Positions 1 through 5,645 of a stretch of DNA of 5,645 bases are shown here, in pieces. The stretch covers positions 1 through 5,645 of the forward strand of contig CAMDPB010000082.1 in assembly GCA_945903885.1 (NCBI GenBank), in the 5' to 3' direction. Within the stretch, counting starts at the first letter, position 1, and every line of letters begins with the position of its first letter. A program made the translations under genes and the position numbers. The stretch is from Candidatus Finniella inopinata (GTDB lineage Bacteria > Pseudomonadota > Alphaproteobacteria > Paracaedibacterales > CAITNM01). The notes below the pieces were generated by a model, which was given only the letters and a program-made list of their open reading frames with translations, searched no databases and was not told the origin of the DNA.

Positions 1-1
1 T

Positions 2-628
2 CAAGATCTTCTTCAAAAAGGCATCAGCTGGCTGAAAGCTGAAGGTGCTGAAATTGTTGAAATTTCCTTGAAAATGACAGCAGCTGCGTTGCCAACTTAC
101 TATATTATCGCTCCTGCAGAAGCTTCAGCAAATTTGGCTCGTTATGACGGTGTTCGTTACGGGGCACGAGTGGACAGTGCAAGTTTAGACGAGATGTATC
201 AGAGCACTCGTCATGATGGGTTTGGTGCTGAGGTAAAGCGTCGTATCATGATTGGTACTTACGTTCTTTCAGCGGGGTATTACGATGCGTACTACACAAG
301 AGCACAAAAAGTAAAAAAACTTATTTCTCAGGACTTTGATAATGCCTTTGAAAAAGTTGATGTTATATTGACACCAACGACACCAGGAGCAGCTTTTGGT
401 CTGCATGATCGTAACGACGATCCTGTTGCAATGTATTTGAACGATATTTATACAGTTACCGTGAATCTGGCAGAGCTTCCTGGCATTTCTGTTCCTGTTG
501 GATTATCTGCTGATGGGCTTCCCTTGGGACTGCAGTTAATAGGTCCAAAATTGTCAGAACAACTGCTGTTCAATGTTGGTTTAACATTAGAACAAGCAGC
601 AGCTTTTCCTCATTTTAAGGCCGTGTAA
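2..628 (+). CDS. gatA: Aspartyl/glutamyl-tRNA(Asn/Gln) amidotransferase subunit A, C-terminal part (5' end off window)
   Basis: GatA is the amidase subunit of GatCAB. It releases ammonia from glutamine, and the ammonia is used to convert mischarged Glu-tRNA(Gln) or Asp-tRNA(Asn) to the correct aminoacyl-tRNA in the cytoplasm. The reading frame is open from base 2, so the gene begins upstream. A TTG at 68 is only an internal codon, because the preceding in-frame residues (ISWLKAEGAEIVEISLK) are normal GatA sequence. About 208 residues are visible. They include the family block LPTYYIIAPAEASANLARYD followed by GVRYG, the RRIMIGTYVLSAGYYDAYY helix region, VDVILTPTTPG, and the C-terminal LPGISVPVGL and GLPLGLQLIGP blocks typical of amidase-signature enzymes. 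The Ser-cisSer-Lys catalytic residues lie upstream and cannot be checked. The gene ends 9 nt before gatB, whose ribosome binding site overlaps its stop codon, so the two are co-transcribed. Identity is very secure. Confidence 0.96.
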   Translation, partial: QDLLQKGISWLKAEGAEIVEISLKMTAAALPTYYIIAPAEASANLARYDGVRYGARVDSASLDEMYQSTRHDGFGAEVKRRIMIGTYVLSAGYYDAYYTRAQKVKKLISQDFDNAFEKVDVILTPTTPGAAFGLHDRNDDPVAMYLNDIYTVTVNLAELPGISVPVGLSADGLPLGLQLIGPKLSEQLLFNVGLTLEQAAAFPHFKAV

Positions 629-632
629 GGAG
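626..632 (+). promoter_or_regulatory. Ribosome binding site of gatB, overlapping the gatA stop codon
   Basis: TAAGGAG contains the TAA stop of gatA and a strong Shine-Dalgarno core, five bases before the ATG at 638. This fixes the gatB start. The overlap suggests that translation of the two subunits is coupled. Confidence 0.85.
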
Positions 633-637
633 TATTT

Positions 638-2107
638 ATGAAAAATCTTATTCAAGGACAAACAGGGCAGTGGGAAGTTGTTATAGGGCTTGAAGTTCAC
701 GCTCAGGCAGTTTCAAATGCAAAATTATTTTCTGGTGCATCAGCTGTGTTTGGCGCTGATCCAAACACTCAAGTAACTTTTCTTGACGCTGGAATGCCAG
801 GAATGCTTCCGGTTCTCAATAAAGCTTGTGTTGATCAGGCTATCAAAACTGGTCTGGGAATGAATTCTACCATTAATAAGGTGTCGGTATTTGATCGTAA
901 AAATTACTTTTATCCTGATCTTCCATTAGGTTACCAAATTTCTCAATTCTACTATCCAATCGTGACTGGCGGATACATAGATATTGATCTGGAAAACGAA
1001 GTTAAACGTATTAACATCACCCGTCTGCATTTAGAGCAAGATGCTGGTAAAAGTACGCATGACTTGCACCCAAGTTTATCGTACATTGATTTTAATCGTG
1101 CGGGTGTGGCGCTTATGGAAATTGTTTCTGAACCAGAAATGCGCTCATCTCAAGAAGCGATGGCTTATGTGAAAAAGCTTCGTTCAATTTTACGTTACCT
1201 TGGAACTTGCGACGGAAATATGGAAGAAGGAAGCTTGCGGGTTGATGCAAATATTTCTTTGCACAAACCGGGTACTCCATTTGGCACTCGTGCTGAAATT
1301 AAAAACGTAAATTCAGTAAGATTTTTAGGTCAGGCTATTGAGTACGAAATTGTGCGTCAGCTAGATATTATTGAAAGCGGTGGAACTGTTGTTCAAGAAA
1401 CGCGTTTGTTTGATCCCACAAAAGGTGTAACGCGTTCAATGCGTAGCAAAGAAGATGCTATGGATTACAGATATTTTCCTGATCCTGATTTACGTCCGCT
1501 TGTTCTTGAAGAAGCTCGTATTGAAGCAATTCGTGTTGCTATGCCTGAATTACCCGATGCCAAACGTGATCGCTTTATAGAAGAGTTTGCATTGACCAAA
1601 TATGATGCCAACGTTTTAGTTGCTGAAAAAGAAGTTGCTGACTTTTATGAAGGAATTGTTGGGCATTCAAAAGGTCAAGGTGCAGAAAAACTGATTGCTA
1701 ACTGGTTGATAGTTGAAGTTTTTGGCGCCATGAATCGTGATAGCAAATCAATTGATAATTTACCTTTTGAGCCACAACACCTAGCAAACCTAGTTGATCT
1801 TATTATTGACAACACTATTTCTGGAAAAATTGCCAAAGATGTGTTTTCAAAAATGTGGGAAACTGGGAAAGCTCCTGCCCAACTAATTGATGAGCTTGGG
1901 TTACAACAAGTTTCCGATACAGGTGTTATTGAAAAAACTGTTGATGATGTTATTGCTGCAAATGTTTCTCAAGTTGAGCAGTACAGGGCGGGCAAAGAGC
2001 AAGTTTTTGGTTTTCTTGTTGGGCAAGTCATGAAAGCACTTCAAGGCAAGGCAAATCCAGGTGTTGCAAATGAAATGTTAAGGAAAAAACTGAAAGCAAC
2101 TAATTAA
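638..2107 (+). CDS. gatB: Aspartyl/glutamyl-tRNA(Asn/Gln) amidotransferase subunit B
   Basis: GatB is the kinase and tRNA-binding subunit of GatCAB. It uses ATP to activate the side-chain carboxylate of Glu-tRNA(Gln) or Asp-tRNA(Asn), then amidates it with ammonia channelled from GatA. The 489 residues match the usual length of about 475-500. Visible family motifs, in order, are VVIGLEVHAQ (14-23), LDAGMPGMLPVLN (49-61), FDRKNYFYPDLPLGYQISQ (85-103), RLHLEQDAGKSTH (129-141), DFNRAGVALMEIVSEPEMRS (151-170), EEGSLRVDANIS (196-207), EIKNVNSVRF (220-229) and MDYRYFPDPDL (275-285). The rest is the helical linker and the YqeY-like C-terminal tRNA-binding domain (roughly 340-489), with SGKIAKDVF, MWETGKAP, QVSDTG and a GQVMKA...GKANP end. 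The start is fixed by the strong ribosome binding site at 626-632. Nothing is truncated or missing. The gene sits directly after gatA as in the common gatCAB order. Confidence 0.98.
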   Translation: MKNLIQGQTGQWEVVIGLEVHAQAVSNAKLFSGASAVFGADPNTQVTFLDAGMPGMLPVLNKACVDQAIKTGLGMNSTINKVSVFDRKNYFYPDLPLGYQISQFYYPIVTGGYIDIDLENEVKRINITRLHLEQDAGKSTHDLHPSLSYIDFNRAGVALMEIVSEPEMRSSQEAMAYVKKLRSILRYLGTCDGNMEEGSLRVDANISLHKPGTPFGTRAEIKNVNSVRFLGQAIEYEIVRQLDIIESGGTVVQETRLFDPTKGVTRSMRSKEDAMDYRYFPDPDLRPLVLEEARIEAIRVAMPELPDAKRDRFIEEFALTKYDANVLVAEKEVADFYEGIVGHSKGQGAEKLIANWLIVEVFGAMNRDSKSIDNLPFEPQHLANLVDLIIDNTISGKIAKDVFSKMWETGKAPAQLIDELGLQQVSDTGVIEKTVDDVIAANVSQVEQYRAGKEQVFGFLVGQVMKALQGKANPGVANEMLRKKLKATN

Positions 2108-2123
2108 ATATTAACTACTGACC

Positions 2124-2132
2124 TGATACAAT
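2124..2132 (+). promoter_or_regulatory. Possible extended -10 promoter for the small exported protein gene
   Basis: TGATACAAT reads as an extended -10 element (TGn followed by TACAAT, one mismatch to TATAAT). The -35 position at 17 bp spacing holds only TTAAAT, which is weak, but extended -10 promoters tolerate this. The predicted transcript would start near 2139, about 24-40 nt before the likely start codons of the next gene. No terminator is visible after gatB, so read-through from the gat operon is an alternative. Confidence 0.4.
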
Positions 2133-2142
2133 ACTGCATAAG

Positions 2143-2158
2143 TGTAGGATTGTAGGAT
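2143..2158 (+). repeat. Perfect 8-bp tandem duplication (TGTAGGAT x2)
   Basis: Two adjacent copies of TGTAGGAT lie directly upstream of the small exported protein gene. Each copy carries an AGGA that could act as a weak ribosome binding site. The first copy also places a TAG stop (2145-2147) in frame with that gene. See the findings for the possible effect on the N-terminus. Confidence 0.8.
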
Positions 2159-2180
2159 AATCATTATTTTTTTCTTTTTA

Positions 2181-2669
2181 TTGTGTGTCGCATTTTTTGA
2201 ATTGAATTGCGCAAGTGCTTATACAGATGCAGTTTTTACCAAACACCACTACGAAGGCATTTTTTTTCCAGAAGCAGATTTTAAAATTCAATCCATAGTG
2301 CAAGTTAAAGCAAAAGGAGAGCACTTAGAAAAATTAAAATTTTATTTTAAGCAGCATGCAGGCTCTGAAGAGCTTGAATTTCTTGTTGTTTGGTATGATG
2401 CTCCATTTTCTAAAACCACTCGTTTAAGAGGAAAGCATATAAGTAATTCTGATTTGAGAATACTTTTTAGGGCAGCTAAAGTCGATGAAGAAAGTGAAAG
2501 CGGGCATGGGTTAATTAGTGATGTGTACTGTAATACATTCGCTCTTTCCGGCTTAGCTTTTACATTTGGTGAGAAAGATTTACAAAAAAAAATTACAGAT
2601 CTGGCACAACGAATTAGAGCTGGTGCTTACGAAAATTTACTGGCTTTTGCAGATAGTCTAAATGAGTAG
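2181..2669 (+). CDS. Hypothetical small protein, probably exported; start uncertain
   Basis: I do not recognise this family. The frame has 162 residues from the first conventional start, a TTG at 2181. That start has no ribosome binding site and would cut into a hydrophobic segment. Reading back in frame to the TAG at 2145-2147 adds DCRIIIIFFFLL, so the full N-terminus would be RIIIIFFFLLCVAFF followed by ELNCASA/YTDA. That resembles a signal peptide with a signal peptidase I site after ASA. No ATG or GTG start is available in this stretch. An ATT at 2163 or 2166 lies 5-8 nt after AGGA and would make a better-placed, though rare, start. The mature part (about 150 residues) is soluble and mixed alpha/beta in character, with LEFLVVWYDAPF and SDLRILFRAAKV segments and a charged helical end (KKITDLAQRIRAGAYENLLAF). 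It has no further membrane segment and no motif I can name. Codon use resembles the neighbouring genes. It could be a periplasmic protein, or a gene with a damaged N-terminus. Confidence 0.6.
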   Translation: MCVAFFELNCASAYTDAVFTKHHYEGIFFPEADFKIQSIVQVKAKGEHLEKLKFYFKQHAGSEELEFLVVWYDAPFSKTTRLRGKHISNSDLRILFRAAKVDEESESGHGLISDVYCNTFALSGLAFTFGEKDLQKKITDLAQRIRAGAYENLLAFADSLNE

Positions 2670-2697
2670 AATGAAGTTATTAAAAATAAGTAGCTTT

Positions 2698-2718
2698 AAG
2701 AGGGCATAAAGCCCTCTT
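2698..2718. terminator. Bidirectional hairpin terminator between convergent genes
   Basis: AAGAGGGC (2698-2705) pairs perfectly with GCCCTCTT (2711-2718) across a five-base loop, ATAAA. On the + strand the stem runs into TTTT. On the minus strand it is followed by TTAAAG and then, after some bases, a short T run (from the A's at 2682-2686). The hairpin lies 28 nt after the small protein gene and directly abuts the hpf stop codon at 2719-2721, so it can end both transcripts. Confidence 0.8.
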
Positions 2719-3276
2719 TTAAGCAATCTTTTTCGGATCAATCCAACCAATGTTTCCATCTTTTCTTCTGTACACAACGTTCAGTTCATCGCTTGCTGCG
2801 TTTCTAAACATCACAACAGGTGCATCAGCTAAATCAAGCTTCATTACCGCTTCACTAACGGTAAGATGGTGAATATCATGAGTCATTTCAGCAATTATAA
2901 CTGGCGTATCTGCTCCACTATCTTCTTCTTCATGGTTGACGACGAAGTAAGACGCTGCTGCGCCAACTGCATCTTGATGACGTTGGCGATCACGTAATCT
3001 TGAGCGATATTTTTTTACGCGCTTTTCTAATTTAGTTAAAGCATCAGTGAAGCTTTTATAAGCATCGCTGTCTCGCCCTTTGCTGTGCACAACAAGATTT
3101 TTGCTAACGTGCACTGCTAGGTCTGTTACAAATTCGTGATGATCTTTGCTAAGGTGAACTTGTGACTCATGAGTTTCTCCAACATGTTTTTCTAGTAGGG
3201 TTCTTAATTCTGTTTGAATAAAGGTATTTAAACTATCACCAACATCCATTTGGTGGCCTGCTATATGAATTGTCAT
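2719..3276 (-). CDS. hpf: Ribosome hibernation promoting factor, long form
   Basis: This protein binds the 30S decoding region of idle ribosomes and, in the long form, dimerises them into inactive 100S particles under starvation or stationary phase. The 185-residue length and two-domain layout identify the long form. Residues 1 to about 105 are the S30AE/RaiA domain (MTIHIAGHQMDVGDSL at the start, then the basic helix KLEKRVKKYRSRLRDRQ at 82-98). An acidic linker (HEEEDSGADTP, 115-125) follows. The C-terminal dimerisation domain (about 126-185) carries LTVSEAVMKLDLADAPVVMF and ELNVVYRRKDGNIGWIDP, its hallmark blocks. The ATG at 3276 has a clear ribosome binding site, AGGAG at 3286-3282, five bases upstream. 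The gene starts 15 nt after the msbA stop, so it is probably transcribed from the msbA promoter, perhaps with its own promoter inside msbA. In many alphaproteobacteria hpf instead sits beside rpoN and ptsN. Confidence 0.95.
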   Translation of the reverse strand: MTIHIAGHQMDVGDSLNTFIQTELRTLLEKHVGETHESQVHLSKDHHEFVTDLAVHVSKNLVVHSKGRDSDAYKSFTDALTKLEKRVKKYRSRLRDRQRHQDAVGAAASYFVVNHEEEDSGADTPVIIAEMTHDIHHLTVSEAVMKLDLADAPVVMFRNAASDELNVVYRRKDGNIGWIDPKKIA

Positions 3277-3280
3277 GTTC

Positions 3281-3288
3281 TCTCCTTT
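3281..3288 (-). promoter_or_regulatory. Ribosome binding site of hpf
   Basis: Read on the minus strand this is AAAGGAGA, five to six bases before the hpf ATG and just after the msbA stop codon (TAA at 3294-3292). It fixes the hpf start. It contrasts with msbA, where neither candidate start has a recognisable site. Confidence 0.8.
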
Positions 3289-3291
3289 GCT

Positions 3292-5049
3292 TTATGAATC
3301 CAAGCCTTGCGCTTGTCTACTCCATAGGTGAGCATACTGTTTGCCTAATTGCAACAGCTCTTGATGAGATCCAGATTCAATAATTTTTCCATTATCTAAA
3401 ACATAAATATGATCGGCATCAATAACTGTTGATAAGCGATGGGCCACCATAATGGTTGTGCGTCCCACCATTAGCTTTTTTAATGCTGATTGAATATGTC
3501 TTTCAGAATCTGTATCAAGGGCAGATGTTGCTTCGTCAAGGAGTAAAATTGGTGCTTTTTTTAACATAGCTCGGGCTATGGCTAAGCGCTGACGTTGTCC
3601 CCCGGAAAGGCTGACACCGTTCTCGCCAACGATTGTGTCGTAACCTTGTGGAAGCTTTTCAATGAAGTCATGAGCAGCTGCGGATTTGGCTACGTTATAA
3701 ACATCTTCTAGTGAAAAATTTTGACATCCGTAGGTTATGTTTTCAATCACACTTAAATCAAAAAGCGCTATTTCTTGGCTAACAAGGGCGATTTGTTTTC
3801 TTAAGTATGTGAGCTCACAATCCCTTACATTTACTCCATCTATGGCGATTTCCCCTGCGTTTACGTCGTAAAATCGCGGAATAAGGTTAATAATAGTTGA
3901 TTTTCCCGCTCCACTTGCCCCAACGAGTGCTACGCATTTTCCTGACTCAGCTTTGAAGCTTATGCCCAGCAATGCTTTTTTATTAGGTTCATAGGCAAAA
4001 TGAACATTTTTATATTCTATGCATCCTTCTGCTTTTTCAGGATGTTTGGCGTTAACCGGCGAAAGGATTGTGCTATCAGTATCAATAATCTCAAAGACTC
4101 TGTCTGCTGCTGCTAACCCTTCTTGAAGGCTAGCATTAAGATTGCTTAGGCGTTTTAGTGGCTCGTAGGCTAAAATAAGCGCAGCAATAAATGAAATGAA
4201 CTCCCCTGTCGTGCGATTATGGTGCATTACTTGCCAACCACCATACGCAATTACCGAGATGATCGCGACACCGCCCATGCTTTCAATGATTGGATGACTA
4301 AGTGACCTAACCCTGGAGGTTTTAACCACAAGTTTGTAAATTTTTTCAATCTGTATTTGGGCACGATTTGCTTCATAATTTTCTGTTGAGTATGCTTTGA
4401 TCACTCTAATGCCTTGGAAAATTTGAGTTAATTGCTTTGTGAATTTTGCAATTTCTTCTTGAGCGTTAAATGTGACCTTGCGCATGCGTTTTCCAATACG
4501 AATAATTGGCAAAAATGCAGCTGGGAAAATAAAGAATGATAGGCAGGCCAAGAACCAATCCCTGTAGAACATCACTCCAATTAAAAAAGTTAGCGTGAAG
4601 CTGTCTCTGCCAATCCCAACTATTGTGTTAGCAACGCTATTGCGCATAAGGGTTATATCGTTTGTAAAGCGAGAAAGTAGTTCTCCGCTATTTCGTTTGT
4701 GAAAATATTCTAAATCTAGGCTCATTAAATGACGAAATACCCGATTTTGAATATCAGATATGATACTTTGGCCAATACGCGTCATGGTGACCGTTTCACC
4801 ATATGAGGCAAATCCTTTTATCACAAAGGCAGCAAGAACAGCTGCGCAAAACATAACCAATAATTGTGGGTTATTGGTTGTAAAAACATCGTCAAAAACA
4901 GGCTGTAACAAAAAGGGCAGGGCTGCTGTGGATAATGCGGTTAGCAACATAAAAAAACATGCCTGACCAAAACGTAATTTGTATGGAGCAAGGTGTTCAT
5001 GCACTAATCTTTTTGCAAGGGGCTTTTGCAAGGTTTGCTTTTCTGCCAT
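3292..5049 (-). CDS. msbA: Lipid A export ABC transporter, ATP-binding/permease protein (MsbA type)
   Basis: This is a half-transporter that would homodimerise in the inner membrane and flip lipid A-core to the periplasmic face using ATP. With the ATG at 5049 it has 585 residues, close to the 582 of E. coli MsbA. The N-terminus also lines up, with an HLAPYK segment near residue 20 just before the first membrane helix. Residues about 25-320 form the six-helix permease domain, and about 340-585 the ATPase. The ATPase shows Walker A GASGAGKST (377-385), Q-loop SQE (Q425), signature LSGGQRQR (481-488), Walker B ILLLDE (501-506), SALD D-loop (509-512) and H-loop histidine in VAHRLSTV (H537). All catalytic elements are intact. 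An in-frame TTG at 5103 would add 18 residues. I prefer 5049 because of length and because the added part overlaps a palindromic site. Other type IV exporters cannot be fully excluded, but the adjacent waaL-like gene supports an LPS role. It is followed by hpf 15 nt downstream. Confidence 0.88.
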   Translation of the reverse strand: MAEKQTLQKPLAKRLVHEHLAPYKLRFGQACFFMLLTALSTAALPFLLQPVFDDVFTTNNPQLLVMFCAAVLAAFVIKGFASYGETVTMTRIGQSIISDIQNRVFRHLMSLDLEYFHKRNSGELLSRFTNDITLMRNSVANTIVGIGRDSFTLTFLIGVMFYRDWFLACLSFFIFPAAFLPIIRIGKRMRKVTFNAQEEIAKFTKQLTQIFQGIRVIKAYSTENYEANRAQIQIEKIYKLVVKTSRVRSLSHPIIESMGGVAIISVIAYGGWQVMHHNRTTGEFISFIAALILAYEPLKRLSNLNASLQEGLAAADRVFEIIDTDSTILSPVNAKHPEKAEGCIEYKNVHFAYEPNKKALLGISFKAESGKCVALVGASGAGKSTIINLIPRFYDVNAGEIAIDGVNVRDCELTYLRKQIALVSQEIALFDLSVIENITYGCQNFSLEDVYNVAKSAAAHDFIEKLPQGYDTIVGENGVSLSGGQRQRLAIARAMLKKAPILLLDEATSALDTDSERHIQSALKKLMVGRTTIMVAHRLSTVIDADHIYVLDNGKIIESGSHQELLQLGKQYAHLWSRQAQGLDS

Positions 5050-5077
5050 AAATGTGGGGATAATACTTTTGCTAAAC

Positions 5078-5094
5078 GTATCAAGTTTTGATAC
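5078..5094. promoter_or_regulatory. Palindromic operator-like site between msbA and the divergent waaL-like gene
   Basis: GTATCAA-GTT-TTGATAC is a perfect 7-bp inverted repeat with a 3-bp centre. After one mismatch the symmetry continues with AAA (5074-5076) against TTT (5096-5098). It lies 29 bp upstream of the preferred msbA ATG and 30 bp upstream of the waaL-like ATG, almost exactly centred. Its right arm contains TTGATA, a candidate -35 hexamer. This is the form expected of a binding site for a dimeric regulator, but the regulator is unknown. Confidence 0.5.
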
Positions 5095-5116
5095 ATTTCG
5101 CAATCATACACATTAT
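5088..5116 (+). promoter_or_regulatory. Candidate promoter of the waaL-like gene
   Basis: TTGATA (5088-5093, five of six to TTGACA) and CATTAT (5111-5116, four of six to TATAAT) are separated by exactly 17 bp. Transcription would begin near 5123, almost at the ATG at 5125. The message would then be nearly leaderless, which agrees with the absence of a Shine-Dalgarno sequence. The -35 lies inside the palindrome, so a bound protein would block it. Confidence 0.4.
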
Positions 5117-5124
5117 TTTTTGGC

Positions 5125-5645
5125 ATGCAGTTACAGAGTTTTTTGTTTTATAAGGTTTTCCTTTTTCTTATTGTATTTTTATGCTTGCCACTACCTCATG
5201 GGAATATATACCCATTTTTGATGCTGGTTGGGCTTTGTTTTTTTAAATTCAAAAAGCATGATTTTAGTAGAAAAGTAACAAATCCAATAACCATTATATT
5301 TATAGCATGGTGCGTCTTAAGCACGCTCTGGGCAGTTGATGTTTCCAAAGCCATGCATATGTACATCAAGGTCACTGCAATTATGCTAGGTGGGTGGTTT
5401 TGGTGGAATAGCTATAATCAATTTAGCCACCAAAAGCACCAACAGTTTCAGACGATTGTATTTATAGCTGGCTCATTGTTAGCAATTTGTCTGCTGATTT
5501 TTTGTATCGATCTTCAATTTGGAGGCACATTATACCGAATTATTGACCAACAAATTTCTCAAGCTTTAATTCATGGTTGCGTCGCTTGCAGCTTAGCAAT
5601 TTGGGTGAGCCTGAAACATTTCAAAAAATGGGCACAGGTCTGTAT
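5125..5645 (+). CDS. O-antigen ligase/polymerase-like membrane protein, N-terminal part (3' end off window)
   Basis: The frame opens at ATG 5125 and stays open to the window edge (173 full codons). The product would be an integral inner-membrane protein of the WaaL/Wzy (O-antigen ligase) superfamily, which joins polysaccharide to lipid A-core on the periplasmic side. Visible are hydrophobic segments at roughly residues 5-24 (FLFYKVFLFLIVFLCLPLP), 28-40, 54-70, 82-95, 110-129 and 148-162, separated by short basic or polar loops. The block VLSTLWAVDVSKAM (64-77) resembles the S-x-x-W-S-x-D-x-x-x-S/A-L pattern common near the start of these ligases. The diagnostic periplasmic loop and conserved arginine/histidine residues lie beyond the window, so the name rests on the topology, that block and the divergent msbA neighbour. 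The start has no ribosome binding site. An in-frame ATG at 5221 is an alternative but would lose the first membrane segment. Another polytopic family remains possible. Confidence 0.6.
   Translation, partial: MQLQSFLFYKVFLFLIVFLCLPLPHGNIYPFLMLVGLCFFKFKKHDFSRKVTNPITIIFIAWCVLSTLWAVDVSKAMHMYIKVTAIMLGGWFWWNSYNQFSHQKHQQFQTIVFIAGSLLAICLLIFCIDLQFGGTLYRIIDQQISQALIHGCVACSLAIWVSLKHFKKWAQVC

Noticed and set aside
2108..2180. Terminator, tRNA or small RNA between gatB and the small protein gene
   Set aside because: I found no stable stem followed by a T run and no tRNA-like arms. The T-rich stretch at 2167-2180 has no preceding hairpin.
2196..2222. Lipoprotein lipobox around ELNC in the small exported protein
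   Set aside because: The residues before the cysteine (L-N) do not fit the usual small residue at -1. The ASA site just after is a better signal peptidase I match.
4760..4966. 68-codon + strand open frame
   Set aside because: It is entirely antisense to the permease domain of msbA, has no ribosome binding site and resembles no protein. It is a shadow frame.
5060..5088. Minus-strand promoter for msbA using TTGATA (palindrome left arm) and TATTAT
   Set aside because: The spacing is only 13 bp, too short for a standard sigma-70 promoter, and no good -35 exists at 16-18 bp. It is left as an unassigned -10-like sequence.
5050..5103. TTG start at 5103 for msbA (18 extra residues)
   Set aside because: There is no ribosome binding site, the length exceeds the MsbA norm and the extra part covers the palindrome. 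The ATG at 5049 aligns with the E. coli MsbA N-terminus. It is not strictly excluded.
4979..5221. 80-codon + strand open frame crossing the msbA start and the divergent intergenic region
   Set aside because: It overlaps msbA antisense and the waaL-like gene in a different frame. The frame from 5125 has coherent membrane segments and continues to the window edge, so it is the real one.

Overview
The window is an A+T-rich piece of a Gram-negative chromosome made almost entirely of core genes. The GatA, GatB, long-form HPF and MsbA proteins all look alphaproteobacterial. The A+T richness together with LPS-export genes suggests a host-associated member, for example Holosporales-like. That placement is a judgement from protein flavour and has not been checked against a database. 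TGA is not seen as a sense codon, so the standard bacterial code fits.

Layout, left to right. Positions 2-628 (+) hold the 3' part of gatA, followed 9 nt later by complete gatB (638-2107, +). These are two subunits of the tRNA-dependent amidotransferase GatCAB and clearly form an operon. Next on the same strand is an unrecognised small protein (about 2163/2181-2669) that looks exported but has no ATG start. It may have its own extended -10 promoter at 2124-2132. A hairpin at 2698-2718 sits between this gene and the convergent hpf and probably terminates transcription in both directions. On the minus strand, msbA (5049-3292, lipid A flippase-type ABC exporter) is followed after 15 nt by hpf (3276-2719, long ribosome hibernation factor), apparently as a two-gene operon. 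The right edge carries a divergent + strand reading frame that opens at 5125 and runs off the window. It is a multi-membrane-span protein resembling the N-terminus of O-antigen ligase/polymerase proteins (WaaL/Wzy family).

The genes fall into three themes: tRNA-dependent amidation (gatA, gatB), envelope/LPS export and assembly (msbA and the waaL-like gene), and ribosome hibernation (hpf). The divergent msbA/waaL-like pair shares a short intergenic region with a perfect 7-bp inverted repeat, 5078-5094. One arm of the repeat doubles as a good -35 hexamer for the waaL-like gene, which makes it the best candidate regulatory element here. I see no mobile element, CRISPR array, tRNA or rRNA, and no evidence of an undescribed multi-gene system. 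The odd spots are the non-ATG exported protein, the divergent LPS palindrome and the msbA-hpf pairing. No stretch longer than 300 bases lacks a gene.
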